DNA of 64,000 nucleotides, from positions 62,001 to 126,000 of the forward strand of contig NZ_BAAAGF010000003.1 of the NCBI RefSeq assembly GCF_039524015.1, read 5' to 3'. Each line of letters starts with the position of its first letter. Position 1 is the first letter of the stretch. Source of the stretch: Gaetbulibacter_B jejuensis (lineage in GTDB: Bacteria > Bacteroidota > Bacteroidia > Flavobacteriales > Flavobacteriaceae). This document shows positions 1 through 7,827 of the stretch, piece by piece. A model generated the notes under the pieces. The model was given only the letters and a program-made list of their open reading frames with translations, ran no database searches and was not told the DNA's origin. A program made the translations under genes and the position numbers.

Positions 1-87
1 GACTTCTTTAATAGTGGAAGACGTATTTTTCTTGTTAGCATAGCCAAGAGTTGAAACTATAAAGAATAATAGTAGAATGTTTTTCAT
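1..87 (-). CDS. N-terminus of a secreted protein (partial)
   Basis: The reverse strand has an ATG at 87 followed by 29 open codons to the window edge. The peptide begins MKNILLLFFIVSTLGYANKK, a clear Sec signal peptide with a basic n-region, a hydrophobic core and a likely cut after GYA. Nothing beyond the signal peptide is visible, so no function can be given. Confidence 0.6.
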   Translation of the reverse strand, partial: MKNILLLFFIVSTLGYANKKNTSSTIKEV

Positions 88-431
88 AATTGTAGATGAT
101 TTAGTTTTGTTAAGTAAAACTATTACCACACTACAAAAATTAAAACCTCTATTGAGTTTAAGGCTTCTTTCTTTGGGTATAATCCTATTTTGAGTTAGTT
201 AACAAACACATAATTAAAGTTATGCAGTTCATAGACATTATTTACAATTATGCCTTTTTGAACAAATTTTTTAGGCTTTATATCGATATTTTTGTGCTCC
301 CTAACGCGTAACATATACATTTACAACATTAAAATAATGTGCTATAAATCAAACTTTTATAATTGATTCCCTTTAATTATTAAAGTAATTTTTAGAGTTA
401 AATTAGTTTTTAATTAGTTGTTAATTGTTAG
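88..431. other. AT-rich intergenic region with no gene seen
   Basis: No convincing open frame, tRNA or structured RNA is visible. The stretch holds the upstream region of the minus-strand secreted protein and ends at the terminator hairpin at 432-461. Confidence 0.5.
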
Positions 432-461
432 AAAAAGCCCACTTGATTAAGTGGGCTTTTT
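432..461. terminator. Bidirectional rho-independent terminator
   Basis: A perfect 13-bp stem (AAAAAGCCCACTT / AAGTGGGCTTTTT) closes a 4-nt GATT loop, with A/T tracts on both sides. It lies immediately after the stop codon of the minus-strand DCC-family gene and would serve that transcript. Confidence 0.85.
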
Positions 462-462
462 T

Positions 463-882
463 TTATTTTAAAAATTTAGATTGTAACTCTGGAGTAGGTA
501 TCATGCAAGCTTCTTGTTTACCATACCATTTGTAACGGTTTTTGGCAATAAAATCGTAAACCCAATTACGAATAAACGCAGGAACGATTAAAAACACAGC
601 CATCAAGTTTCTAGGAAAACCCAATTGAGATGCTATTTTTAAAGCAGCAGTAGATTTGTAATACAGTCCTTTTTCGTGTGAAAACAATAAAATAGAATCT
701 ATTTTAGAGGTATCTATATTAAAATCCTTTATGATTTCTTGTCCTGTATTGTTTTGCAATGCAGTAAACATAAACGAATTATGTTTATCATGTTTAATAA
801 CATATTGAACGGAACTATTGCAAAGGTTGCAAACACCATCAAAAAGAATTAATTGTTTATGTTTTGGTAAGTTGTATTTCAC
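463..882 (-). CDS. DCC-family (DUF393) thiol-disulfide oxidoreductase-like protein
   Basis: A small protein of about 139 residues with the DUF393/DCC signature FDGVCNLCN near the N-terminus, which supplies the two cysteines of a CxxC pair, and the family's C-terminal aromatic/basic segment (RNWVYDFIAKNRYKWYG). The family is thought to be thioredoxin-like; substrates are unknown. The frame extends to a TTG at 897, but that codon sits in a promoter-like TACTTTTG (887-894). I prefer the GTG at 882 as start, which would make the mRNA nearly leaderless. The gene stands alone and ends in a strong terminator. Confidence 0.85.
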   Translation of the reverse strand: MKYNLPKHKQLILFDGVCNLCNSSVQYVIKHDKHNSFMFTALQNNTGQEIIKDFNIDTSKIDSILLFSHEKGLYYKSTAALKIASQLGFPRNLMAVFLIVPAFIRNWVYDFIAKNRYKWYGKQEACMIPTPELQSKFLK

Positions 883-924
883 AATACAAAAGTACAATAT
901 CTTACAGTAGCGAATTTAAAAAAT

Positions 925-988
925 TGTATCGAGAACTTCTTTAAACGCGAAATCCTTATTCTCGATACATACCAACACTAAGTGTTGG
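925..988. repeat. Inverted-repeat element downstream of mutS2
   Basis: Two nested signals are visible. An 11-bp inverted repeat TGTATCGAGAA / TTCTCGATACA lies at 925-935 and 959-969, and a short perfect palindrome CCAACACTAAGTGTTGG lies at 972-988. They sit between the 3' end of mutS2 and the next gene. They resemble short intergenic palindromic repeats found in many flavobacterial genomes and could act as a terminator or mRNA 3' stabiliser. No U-tract follows the stems, so classic termination is uncertain. Confidence 0.55.
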
Positions 989-1012
989 CATACTCGAATT
1001 GACAGTATTTTA

Positions 1013-3178
1013 CTATTTCTTAGCTTCAACCAACTCCAGTAAGTCTAGACTTACATTGGTAGTAAACATACCATAGTTAACGGTTGCTTTCCCTTTTTCA
1101 ATAGTATCAATACTACCAATAGCACGACCATCTTCCATACGAACTCTATCACCAACTTTTAAAATAGGTTTTGGTTTTTCAACTACAACTTCCTTTTTCT
1201 TAGCTGCTTTTTTCTTTTGTCGTATAACATTTACTTTCTTTTCAACTTCCTTTTTAACTTGCTGTTCTTTGTTCTTTTCAGCACGTTTTTGCTTTGCTGA
1301 AATCTTCTTGCGCTTAGAATTTTCTATCTGTACAAGCTTAAAAAGTTCGTCCATAAGTTGACGTTTGCGCTTGTTTTCAAAATAACCTTCGGCAAGTTCG
1401 TTTACCTTTTGTCCTAAATAAATCAAGCGTTGGTTACTATCATATAACTCTTGATAGTTCTCTAGTTTCTTTTGAACTCTAGCATTGATTTCTTCTAGCT
1501 TATCAGCTTCATTTTGCTTTTTCTGTTCATTCTCTTTTAATGAACGCTCTGTCTTTTCAAGTTTACTACGCTCTTTTTGAAGCTTAGCAATAGTTCGGTC
1601 AAAACGAACTTTACCACGTTCAATTTTCTTTTTTGCTCTGTTGATTAAACTATACGGAATTCCATTTTTTTGCGCTACTTCAAACGTAAAACTACTTCCT
1701 GCTTGACCTAAAACCAGTTTAAACATCGGTTCCAAGGTTTTTTCATCAAACAGCATATTGGCATTTTGCATAAACGGTAATTCGTTTGCCAAAATTTTTA
1801 GGTTAGAGTAGTGCGTTGTAATAATTCCGTAGGCTTCTCTATGGTAAAACTCTTCCAAAAAGGTTTCAGCCAAAGCGCCACCAAGTTCAGGATCACTTCC
1901 AGTACCAAACTCATCAATTAAAAATAAGGTGTTTTTATTGCACTTTCTTAAAAAGTAATTCATTTGTTTTAAGCGATAGCTGTAGGTACTCAAATGGTTT
2001 TCAATAGATTGATTGTCACCAATATCAGTAAGAATTCTATCAAACAAACACACATCACTTTTTTCATGAACAGGAATAAGCATACCACTTTGCAGCATAA
2101 CCTGAAGCAGTCCTATGGTTTTTAAAGTGATACTTTTTCCACCAGCATTTGGTCCTGAAATAACAATAATCCTGTTTTCAGGTTGAAGTTCTATAGATTG
2201 CGGAAAAGTCTTTAAACCTTCCTTTTTATTAGATAAATAGAGTAGTGGATGGTACGCGTTTTTAGCTATATAGGTTTTGTTGGTATTGATATTTGGCAAC
2301 AACGCATTGGTACTTTGTGCATATTTTGCTTTTGCAGCAACCACATCTATTTTGGTTAAAAAGGTTTGGTGTTGCTCCAAAAGCTGGATGTAAGGTCGTG
2401 TAGCTTCGGTAAGTGCTTTTAGTATTTTTTCAACTTCTTCTTGTTCTTCAAACTCAAGGTTGTTGAGCTCTCTGGTGTGTTGAAACGTCGCTTCAGGTTG
2501 CATATAAATAATGCTTCCTGTTTTGCTGTTACCAAGAATACTACCTTTTACTTTGCGTCGGTACATAGCTTTAACAGCAAGCACACGCTTGTTTTCAATA
2601 ACGGTTTCCCTAATATCATCTAGATAATCCAAAGCACTGTAACTGTTAAGCGCACTAGTAAAACTTTGGTTTATTTTTCCTCTTACATTGTTTATAGATT
2701 GCCTAATGGTATAGAGCTCTTGTGATGCTTTATCTTTTACATCACCAAATCGATCAACAATTACATTAATTTGATTGATTAGCTCCTTAGTAACTTCAAT
2801 GTGTGATGCATGAGCAGATAAAGTAGGGTAATACTCTTCAAACTTCTTTAAAAACGTGATAATCTCATTACAAACGGTTGAAATGGATACAATTTTTTTA
2901 AAGCTAAGAGTTTCCAAAACCGAACCTTCAATGTTTAAGAATTGTAATTCTCTAGTGATAGGTTCAAATCCATGATTAGGAATTCTGTTTTCGTTTTCAA
3001 AAGACGCCAGATATTCATTGGTCATGTGTAGCTCTTGCATTAATGTGTTACGATTGCTAACAGGAGTAATCGCAAGACATTGGGTTTTACCCAAGTTGGT
3101 AATGCAATACTCTGAAACCTGTTGCAGCACAACATGAAACTCTAAATCTTGTAATGTCTTTTTATGAATATTAACCAT
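1013..3178 (-). CDS. mutS2: MutS2-family ATPase lacking an Smr domain
   Basis: A 721-residue MutS-family protein. The C-terminal half of the clamp/core carries the ABC-type ATPase: Walker A GPNAGGKS near residue 345, Walker B/D-loop LFLIDEFGTGSDPELGGA, then a long charged coiled coil (roughly residues 520-660, very rich in K and E) and a final KOW-like barrel starting VGDRVRMEDG. MutS2 proteins bind branched DNA or stalled, collided ribosomes and usually end in an Smr nuclease domain. Here the protein stops after the barrel with no Smr domain. It begins at an ATG; a TAnnTTTG-like box lies about 65 bases upstream on this strand (244-251 of the 3-kb line, 3244-3251). Confidence 0.93.
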   Translation of the reverse strand: MVNIHKKTLQDLEFHVVLQQVSEYCITNLGKTQCLAITPVSNRNTLMQELHMTNEYLASFENENRIPNHGFEPITRELQFLNIEGSVLETLSFKKIVSISTVCNEIITFLKKFEEYYPTLSAHASHIEVTKELINQINVIVDRFGDVKDKASQELYTIRQSINNVRGKINQSFTSALNSYSALDYLDDIRETVIENKRVLAVKAMYRRKVKGSILGNSKTGSIIYMQPEATFQHTRELNNLEFEEQEEVEKILKALTEATRPYIQLLEQHQTFLTKIDVVAAKAKYAQSTNALLPNINTNKTYIAKNAYHPLLYLSNKKEGLKTFPQSIELQPENRIIVISGPNAGGKSITLKTIGLLQVMLQSGMLIPVHEKSDVCLFDRILTDIGDNQSIENHLSTYSYRLKQMNYFLRKCNKNTLFLIDEFGTGSDPELGGALAETFLEEFYHREAYGIITTHYSNLKILANELPFMQNANMLFDEKTLEPMFKLVLGQAGSSFTFEVAQKNGIPYSLINRAKKKIERGKVRFDRTIAKLQKERSKLEKTERSLKENEQKKQNEADKLEEINARVQKKLENYQELYDSNQRLIYLGQKVNELAEGYFENKRKRQLMDELFKLVQIENSKRKKISAKQKRAEKNKEQQVKKEVEKKVNVIRQKKKAAKKKEVVVEKPKPILKVGDRVRMEDGRAIGSIDTIEKGKATVNYGMFTTNVSLDLLELVEAKK

Positions 3179-3288
3179 ACTATTTCCTGCAACAGCAAGA
3201 AGCTTATTTATATGTAGTGAAACCTAATTTTTTAAAAGGAGCACAAACTTACATAATACAATTGAACTATGGAATTTTTTGGAGTTGC

Positions 3289-3417
3289 GCTTAACGGTCT
3301 CGGCTATGAGTAGTTGCGTGGTTTAGTACTTAACTTTGCAAGTACACACCAAGCTGAAAATTCCTGCGGAATTTTCAGGATAAACCTGTAATAGCAATTG
3401 TTTATAGCCATTGTTAC
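3289..3417 (-). repeat. attC-like structured repeat (site 3)
   Basis: Read on the minus strand the element starts GTAACAATGGCTAT and ends ATAGCCGAGACCGTTAAGC. The outer arms (GTAAC/GTTA) and inner arms (GGCTAT at 404-409 of line 3.4 kb, ATAGCC at 3302-3307) can pair around a central perfect hairpin of 11 bp (3354-3364 with 3368-3378). It sits directly after the stop codon of the barrel gene. The two nested pairs of boxes, the terminal GTTAAGC core and the variable internal hairpin recall integron attC sites. That assignment is inference; it could be a different palindromic repeat family. Confidence 0.5.
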
Positions 3418-3426
3418 AAACAGTTA

Positions 3427-4059
3427 TTATAAGTTATATTCAAGTCCAAAGTTAAAAACAAAGGATTTAATATTATCTCTTTTTATTAATCCAGTAAATG
3501 CCCTAATATTAAGAGATAAGGATTCCGACACATCATATCCAGTTCCTAAACAAACACCAAAATCAAAATTGTCATTACCTTCTCTAATAAAACTATTGTC
3601 ATTTCCATCTAATAGAAATTGGGATGAAGTAATATTTCTATCAACGATGATTCCGAATTGAGGTCCACTTTCCATATAAAAATTCTCTGAAAAATACAGT
3701 TTTATAGGCAAAGGAATTGAGATGGTTAATTCGTAAATTTCATATTCAAAGTCGAATGTACTTGTGTTTGGAAGTGGATTTCCATTAATATCTGTCAAAG
3801 GGTTATCCTTTGCTTTAATGTTGCTTCCTTGTAAAGCAAATAAAAGTTCTGGTTGAAATTTTAATTTACTCGTTATTTCTGTTTTGTATAATCCGCCAAC
3901 ATAAAATCCAAGTTGATAGCTAAATTCTGATGAATTTTGATTTGGTGTATATTTTCCATAGTTCACACCACCTTTAACTCCAAAATTTCCATTTCTATCT
4001 TGACTAAACATTGTCGAAAATGAAAAAATAAAAATGAGTAAGATAACTTGTTTGTTCAT
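3427..4059 (-). CDS. PorT-like outer-membrane beta-barrel protein
   Basis: A 210-residue protein with an N-terminal signal peptide (cut near FSQ at about residue 20). It is followed by alternating hydrophobic/polar strands typical of small Bacteroidota barrel proteins: FGVKGGVNYG, YQLGFYVGGLY, FQPELLFALQG, YMESGPQFGIIV, DFGVCLGTGYD, FVFNFGLEYNL. The C-terminus ends on a strand with the usual aromatic pattern. It most likely sits in the outer membrane; no ligand or partner can be inferred. It is a single gene between two repeat elements, not in an operon with conserved neighbours, which suggests a mobile or accessory gene. Confidence 0.75.
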   Translation of the reverse strand: MNKQVILLIFIFSFSTMFSQDRNGNFGVKGGVNYGKYTPNQNSSEFSYQLGFYVGGLYKTEITSKLKFQPELLFALQGSNIKAKDNPLTDINGNPLPNTSTFDFEYEIYELTISIPLPIKLYFSENFYMESGPQFGIIVDRNITSSQFLLDGNDNSFIREGNDNFDFGVCLGTGYDVSESLSLNIRAFTGLIKRDNIKSFVFNFGLEYNL

Positions 4060-4085
4060 TTAATAGTTTTTGCTCTAATTGTTTG

Positions 4086-4227
4086 TAACTTTATAAGATA
4101 TTGTTTTAATTATCTATATCTACCGTTAAGCGAAGTTAAAGTTTTCAATTTTAGTAATCAAGGTATTACATGCGTTTATAAAACTATTTAATGCACAAAT
4201 TGTTAGTAACTAATAGTTGTGTTTTTA
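4086..4227. repeat. Long intergenic repeat, copy 1
   Basis: About 140 bp that recur with high similarity at 5229-5361. Shared landmarks include TAACTTTATAAGATAT, TCTATATCTACCG, AAGCGAAGTTAAAGTTTTCA, AGTAATCAAGGTATTACA and CTAATAGTTGT. Part of it can fold (AACTTTA/TAAAGTT and GATAT/ATATC), and its plus strand contains ACCGTTAAGCG, which also ends site 3 on the other strand. It lies between the stop of the six-helix membrane protein and the start of the barrel gene. Confidence 0.75.
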
Positions 4228-4248
4228 AAAGTAAGTGAAATCAAGCAA

Positions 4249-5295
4249 TTACTTATAGCCATTGTTAACACCAGTATTTTTTTTCGTTTTCATTCGATAG
4301 ACTAAATATAAAAATATAACCAGAATTATCGTAAACTTAAAAATCAGTCCCAATAAGTTCTCTCCGTTTATAAAGTAGTCCGATGATGTCGTCAATAAAG
4401 TTAAGGTCTGTGAATAAATCACAATTCCGATACAGACCAATGAAAATATTAATTGATTTTTAAAATTCGCTCCAATAACTATGGCAAAGCAAACCAGAAA
4501 TAGAGTCAGAAAACTGTTTAAATATCGAGTGTTTTTTGTCCAATTAGATTTTCTTAATTGCTTTGTCAATAGCGTATTCTTTCTTATTTCGTTTTTTAAT
4601 TGAAATAAATCTCTGCGATTAAATTCTGTTGTCAACTCGTTTTTTGAGATTCCGTATTCGTTAATTTCCGTTTTAGAAAAATCATTTTGAATTATACTAT
4701 CAGGAATTTTTTTAAATAAGTCAGAGATAATTTTCTTTTGAGAATTGTTTTCAGTTTCTAAAGAGTCAGAATATTGGTTTATAAGTCCAATACTCATCAT
4801 ATCAACATTTGTTTTTTTGTATTCGGTAGCTTTTTCAATTCTTTCTTGTGACGTAAATGGTTCTTTTCTTGCGTTTTCATATCTATCCAAGAATGATGTC
4901 ATTCGTAGCTTTGGCACCACACTATTGGATAGTAAGAATATTAGTCCGCCAAAGATTAGTGATGCGATAAGTCCGAATTGGAAAAATTTTGAGACAGGAA
5001 CTTTATCTTTTATTAATTCCGCTGTAACCAAGATTAAGCCAATGAAAACACCAAAATTAATTACTGCTGGTATTTGACTAAAACTAAAAAGTATTCCATT
5101 CGTTAGGTCAAATCCAAATTCGCTAAAATATAAGCTGATGGTCTCAACAACTAAAAACAAGTAGTAAACTAAACCACTTATTATAAAATACGATATAAAT
5201 TTTCGCAGGATTTTTTTCAAATTGGTGCTAACTTTATAAGATATGGGTTGTTTTAATAATCTATATCTACCGATAAGCGAAGTTAAAGTTTTCAA
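4249..5295 (-). CDS. Six-helix membrane protein of unknown function
   Basis: I do not recognise the family. Three hydrophobic helices lie in the N-terminal third (FISYFIISGLVYYLFLVVE, VINFGVFIGLILVTAEL, FGLIASLIFGGLIFLL). A soluble charged region of about 120 residues follows, then three helices at the C-terminus (SFLTLFLVCFAIVIGANF, LIFSLVCIGIVIYSQTLTLL, LIFKFTIILVIFLYLVY). The 3+domain+3 layout recalls LptF/LptG permeases, but no specific motif supports that. The longest frame starts with TTG at 5295, inside repeat copy 2. A start at the TTG at 5220, just after the repeat, would remove the 25 repeat-encoded residues. The stop codon falls in the motif AACAATGGCTATAAG, the same motif that opens site 3. 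Confidence 0.65.
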   Translation of the reverse strand: MKTLTSLIGRYRLLKQPISYKVSTNLKKILRKFISYFIISGLVYYLFLVVETISLYFSEFGFDLTNGILFSFSQIPAVINFGVFIGLILVTAELIKDKVPVSKFFQFGLIASLIFGGLIFLLSNSVVPKLRMTSFLDRYENARKEPFTSQERIEKATEYKKTNVDMMSIGLINQYSDSLETENNSQKKIISDLFKKIPDSIIQNDFSKTEINEYGISKNELTTEFNRRDLFQLKNEIRKNTLLTKQLRKSNWTKNTRYLNSFLTLFLVCFAIVIGANFKNQLIFSLVCIGIVIYSQTLTLLTTSSDYFINGENLLGLIFKFTIILVIFLYLVYRMKTKKNTGVNNGYK

Positions 5296-5361
5296 TGTTA
5301 GTAATCAAGGTATTACACACGTTTGTAAAATAACTGTTAGTGACTAATAGTTGTTTTTTTA
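5229..5361. repeat. Long intergenic repeat, copy 2
   Basis: Second copy of the repeat at 4086-4227, with the same order of landmarks. The core that reads ACCGTTAAGCG in copy 1 is ACCGATAAGCG here. Similarity ends at TTA next to the coding region of the membrane protein, so the first codons of the longest frame at 5295 are repeat-derived. Confidence 0.75.
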
Positions 5362-5389
5362 ATAGAGTAGTAGAATAGCTTTATTTTTA
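5361..5389. repeat. Direct repeat, left copy
   Basis: Twenty-nine bases matching 5955-5983 at 26 positions; shared core TAGCTTTATTTTT and GAGTAGTAG. The two copies bracket the lipoprotein gene at 5387-5827. The right copy carries the likely ung -7 box TATTTTTG, whose final G is A in this copy. Confidence 0.7.
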
Positions 5390-5827
5390 ATTAGACTCCA
5401 GTTCAATACTATGTGTGGCAAATCCGCTTCCAGTATTATTTTCAGCCATTCCTTTTATTACACCATTTCCTGAAAAGTCAGTATTAAATTTAATTATAGC
5501 AATCGATTTGGCAATTAAGCCATTAGTTGAATTTTCAATGTTCAAAATTTCCATATTACCAGATTCTATAGTCCATATAAATTCGGTGTCAATAGGGTTG
5601 TCGTTTTTTGAGTAAAAAGTTGTTACAAATTTTATGATTTCATTAGGTAGAGCAAAATCAGTTCCATCTACACATATTGATGCTAATGTGTTTGTTTCTA
5701 TTGTTATTTCACAATCGGTTACATCTTTTAAGTTTCCAATTGTAGGTTCGGTATCATCATCATTTGAACAAGATGTTGCAATTACGACAAGAACAAGTAA
5801 TACTGAATAGATAGTTTGTTTATTCAT
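5387..5827 (-). CDS. Small lipoprotein of unknown function
   Basis: A 146-residue protein starting MNKQTIYSVLLVLVVIATSC, a lipoprotein signal with the lipid-accepting cysteine at residue 20, followed by the flavobacterial SNDDD spacer. The rest is a beta-rich domain (ITIETNTLASIC, EIIKFVTTFYS, EFIWTIESGNMEIL, KSIAIIKFNT, GVIKGMAEN) that resembles an Ig-like fold with a core tryptophan and two cysteines. Function cannot be assigned. It is a solitary gene between direct repeats, so probably an accessory insertion next to ung. Confidence 0.7.
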   Translation of the reverse strand: MNKQTIYSVLLVLVVIATSCSNDDDTEPTIGNLKDVTDCEITIETNTLASICVDGTDFALPNEIIKFVTTFYSKNDNPIDTEFIWTIESGNMEILNIENSTNGLIAKSIAIIKFNTDFSGNGVIKGMAENNTGSGFATHSIELESN

Positions 5828-5954
5828 AATATTTTATTTTTTAATTAATGTGTTTTCTTAATAGTCTCTATAAACCTTAAAAGGTTGCTTCAAAATATCT
5901 TAAATTCTTTCGGTTTGGCTTCTAAACGTAGTTATATTTCCTGTAAATAAATTT

Positions 5955-5983
5955 AGTAGAGTAGTAGGATAGCTTTATTTTTG
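5955..5983 (+). promoter_or_regulatory. Direct repeat, right copy, with candidate ung -7 box
   Basis: This copy contains TATTTTTG (5976-5983), a match to the Bacteroidota -7 consensus TAnnTTTG, 18 bases before the ung ATG. No good TTG -33 box is placed 17-23 bases upstream. It is the right arm of the direct repeat paired with 5361-5389. Confidence 0.4.
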
Positions 5984-6001
5984 TGGTACACGCAATACAT
6001 T

Positions 6002-6667
6002 ATGGACGTTAATATACACCCAAGCTGGAAACCTTATTTACAAGAAGAATTTAGCCAACCGTATTTTACAGAGTTGGCTAGTTTTGTAAAAGATGCTTAC
6101 GCTACAAGTACGTGTTATCCTCCTGCTAAGCAAATATTTTCTGCATTTGAGCATTGTACTTTTAACGAAGTGAAAGTAGTTATAATAGGTCAAGACCCTT
6201 ATCATGGTCCAGGACAAGCTAACGGATTGTGTTTTTCGGTTAACGATGGTATTCCGCATCCACCATCATTAATTAATATTTTTAAAGAAATTGAAACTGA
6301 TGTCAATACGCCTTATCCTAAAAGTGGTAATCTTGAACGTTGGGCAAAACAAGGTGTGCTGCTTTTAAATGCGACTTTAACAGTTAAAGCACATACAGCA
6401 GGAAGTCATCAAAAAAAAGGTTGGGAAACGTTTACTGATGCTGTAATACAAAGCATAAGTAAAGAAAAAGAGAATGTGGTTTTTTTACTTTGGGGAGGAT
6501 TTGCTAAAAAGAAAGCGTCGCTAATTGATAAGACCAAGCATCATATACTTACATCAGGACATCCTTCGCCATTAAGCGCAAATAGAGGGTATTGGTTTGG
6601 TAACAAACACTTTAGTAAAACTAACTCCCTGTTGGAGCAAGTTGGGTTTGTTCCAATTGTTTGGTAA
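6002..6667 (+). CDS. ung: Uracil-DNA glycosylase (family 1)
   Basis: Removes uracil from DNA as the first step of base-excision repair. The 221-residue protein carries the water-activating motif GQDPYH at residues 63-68 (catalytic Asp65), followed by GPGQANGLCFSV, and the minor-groove loop HPSPLS at about 187-192. The length is normal for Ung. The frame extends upstream to TTG 5981, but the ATG at 6002 gives the usual family N-terminus (MDVNIHPSWKPYL) and leaves room for the candidate promoter. The gene lies divergent from the accessory patch and probably has its own promoter. Confidence 0.97.
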   Translation: MDVNIHPSWKPYLQEEFSQPYFTELASFVKDAYATSTCYPPAKQIFSAFEHCTFNEVKVVIIGQDPYHGPGQANGLCFSVNDGIPHPPSLINIFKEIETDVNTPYPKSGNLERWAKQGVLLLNATLTVKAHTAGSHQKKGWETFTDAVIQSISKEKENVVFLLWGGFAKKKASLIDKTKHHILTSGHPSPLSANRGYWFGNKHFSKTNSLLEQVGFVPIVW

Positions 6668-6800
6668 CCACTTTTGGCTCTCTAAAGTCTCTAACAACTT
6701 TTCTTTTGGATTGTGCTTTTTTAGTCGTTTTGTTGCAGCTAAAGAATAGCAATAAGAAGTTAACAGCAACTAGAAAAAATAGCAATAAAGTAATTTTCAT
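6621..6800 (-). CDS. Possible small membrane-anchored protein
   Basis: A frame of about 59 residues starting MKITLLLFFLVAVNFLLLFF. It has one strong hydrophobic segment, an SCNK that could be a lipobox, and then a basic/polar tail. It overlaps the last 47 bases of ung on the opposite strand, and a second ATG lies two codons upstream. The signal-like N-terminus and out-of-gene start make it more credible than a random frame, but there is no family match. Confidence 0.4.
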   Translation of the reverse strand: MKITLLLFFLVAVNFLLLFFSCNKTTKKAQSKRKVVRDFREPKVVTKQLEQTQLAPTGS

Positions 6801-6970
6801 AATCATAGAATCAACGGTTTAGTCAAGCATTTAACTTGGTTTGGGTATGGGCAAATGTAAGTAAAATTTTAATATATAGAAAGTTACGTACAAAAAATGC
6901 CAAAAAATAACACTTAAGTAATATAAGTTTAACCTTTAACTATATAACAAGTTTAGTAGCGATTTCCCTA

Positions 6971-7825
6971 CTACAATTTGTAAACTATTTCTGGATATTG
7001 AAGTTTTTTATCGATAATATTCAATTCAAACAGCTTGTTTTGAACATTAGTTATTGTTGATTTGTCTATGTTTTCTTGAGACCATTCAGTTAAATTTAAC
7101 CATTCTTGTACGTCTTCAAGTTTTTGGTCGTATCTGTTAGAAATGGTTTTATCAATACTAGGAATGCTCTTAAAATCAGAAGTTGTGTTGTTTATAATGT
7201 CCAAGATGGTATTTAACTCCTCTAGATTATTCTCAATAAATTCATCTCTTACTGCTATAACAAAACAAGGCCAAGGTGTTGGGCAATTATCTACACGTCT
7301 AAACACACCTTTATCAACTATGGGTTTAGTGGTAAATTTTTCCCACATAAAGTAATCTGCTTTACCGTCTACCAAACCTTCAACAGCACCATCAAGATTT
7401 TTAACAACCTCAAAATTTAGATCTTCTTCTAAATTCCAATCGTTGTTTTGTGCGTTAATATAAGCCATTAAGTGCGACCCAGAACCATATCTGCTAATTG
7501 CTGCTTTTGTGCCTTTTAAATCGTTTATAGATGTGTATTTAGAATCATTTGCTACGTGGATTCCCCAAATTAAAGGCGATTGCACAAACACTTGAACTAT
7601 TTTACTTGGATTGCCTTCAACAATATCTTTAACAATACCTTCAGTTAAAATAACTGCCATGTCAATATCACCATTACGAAGTGCTTTACACATTGAACCT
7701 GTTCCACCATAATAGTCTTTCCAACGTAGGTTAATCCCTTCGTCTTTGTATTCACCATTTTTTAAAGTTAAATACCAAGCAAGGTTAAAATGCTCTGGTA
7801 CACCTCCAATTTTTACGTTCTTCAT
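6971..7825 (-). CDS. Type 2 periplasmic-binding-fold protein (NMT1/THI5-like), no signal peptide
   Basis: A protein of about 284 residues with the fold signature of ABC nitrate/sulfonate/thiamine-precursor binding proteins: KIGGVPEHFNLAWYLTLKNG at the N-terminus, GDIDMAVILTEG, a hinge region DLKGTKAAISRYGSGSH, then GAVEGLVDGKADYFMWE. No signal peptide or lipobox is present, so it should be cytoplasmic, which is unusual for a transporter receptor. No permease or ATPase is adjacent. The frame opens at TTG 7831, but the ATG at 7825 is the better start, two bases past the stop of the nucleoside phosphorylase gene, implying translational coupling. A role with nucleosides or pyrimidines is only inferred from context. 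Confidence 0.8.
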   Translation of the reverse strand: MKNVKIGGVPEHFNLAWYLTLKNGEYKDEGINLRWKDYYGGTGSMCKALRNGDIDMAVILTEGIVKDIVEGNPSKIVQVFVQSPLIWGIHVANDSKYTSINDLKGTKAAISRYGSGSHLMAYINAQNNDWNLEEDLNFEVVKNLDGAVEGLVDGKADYFMWEKFTTKPIVDKGVFRRVDNCPTPWPCFVIAVRDEFIENNLEELNTILDIINNTTSDFKSIPSIDKTISNRYDQKLEDVQEWLNLTEWSQENIDKSTITNVQNKLFELNIIDKKLQYPEIVYKL

Positions 7826-7827
7826 AT

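Noticed and set aside
5981..6001. Upstream TTG start for ung
   Set aside because: It overlaps the likely promoter and adds residues absent from the normal Ung N-terminus.
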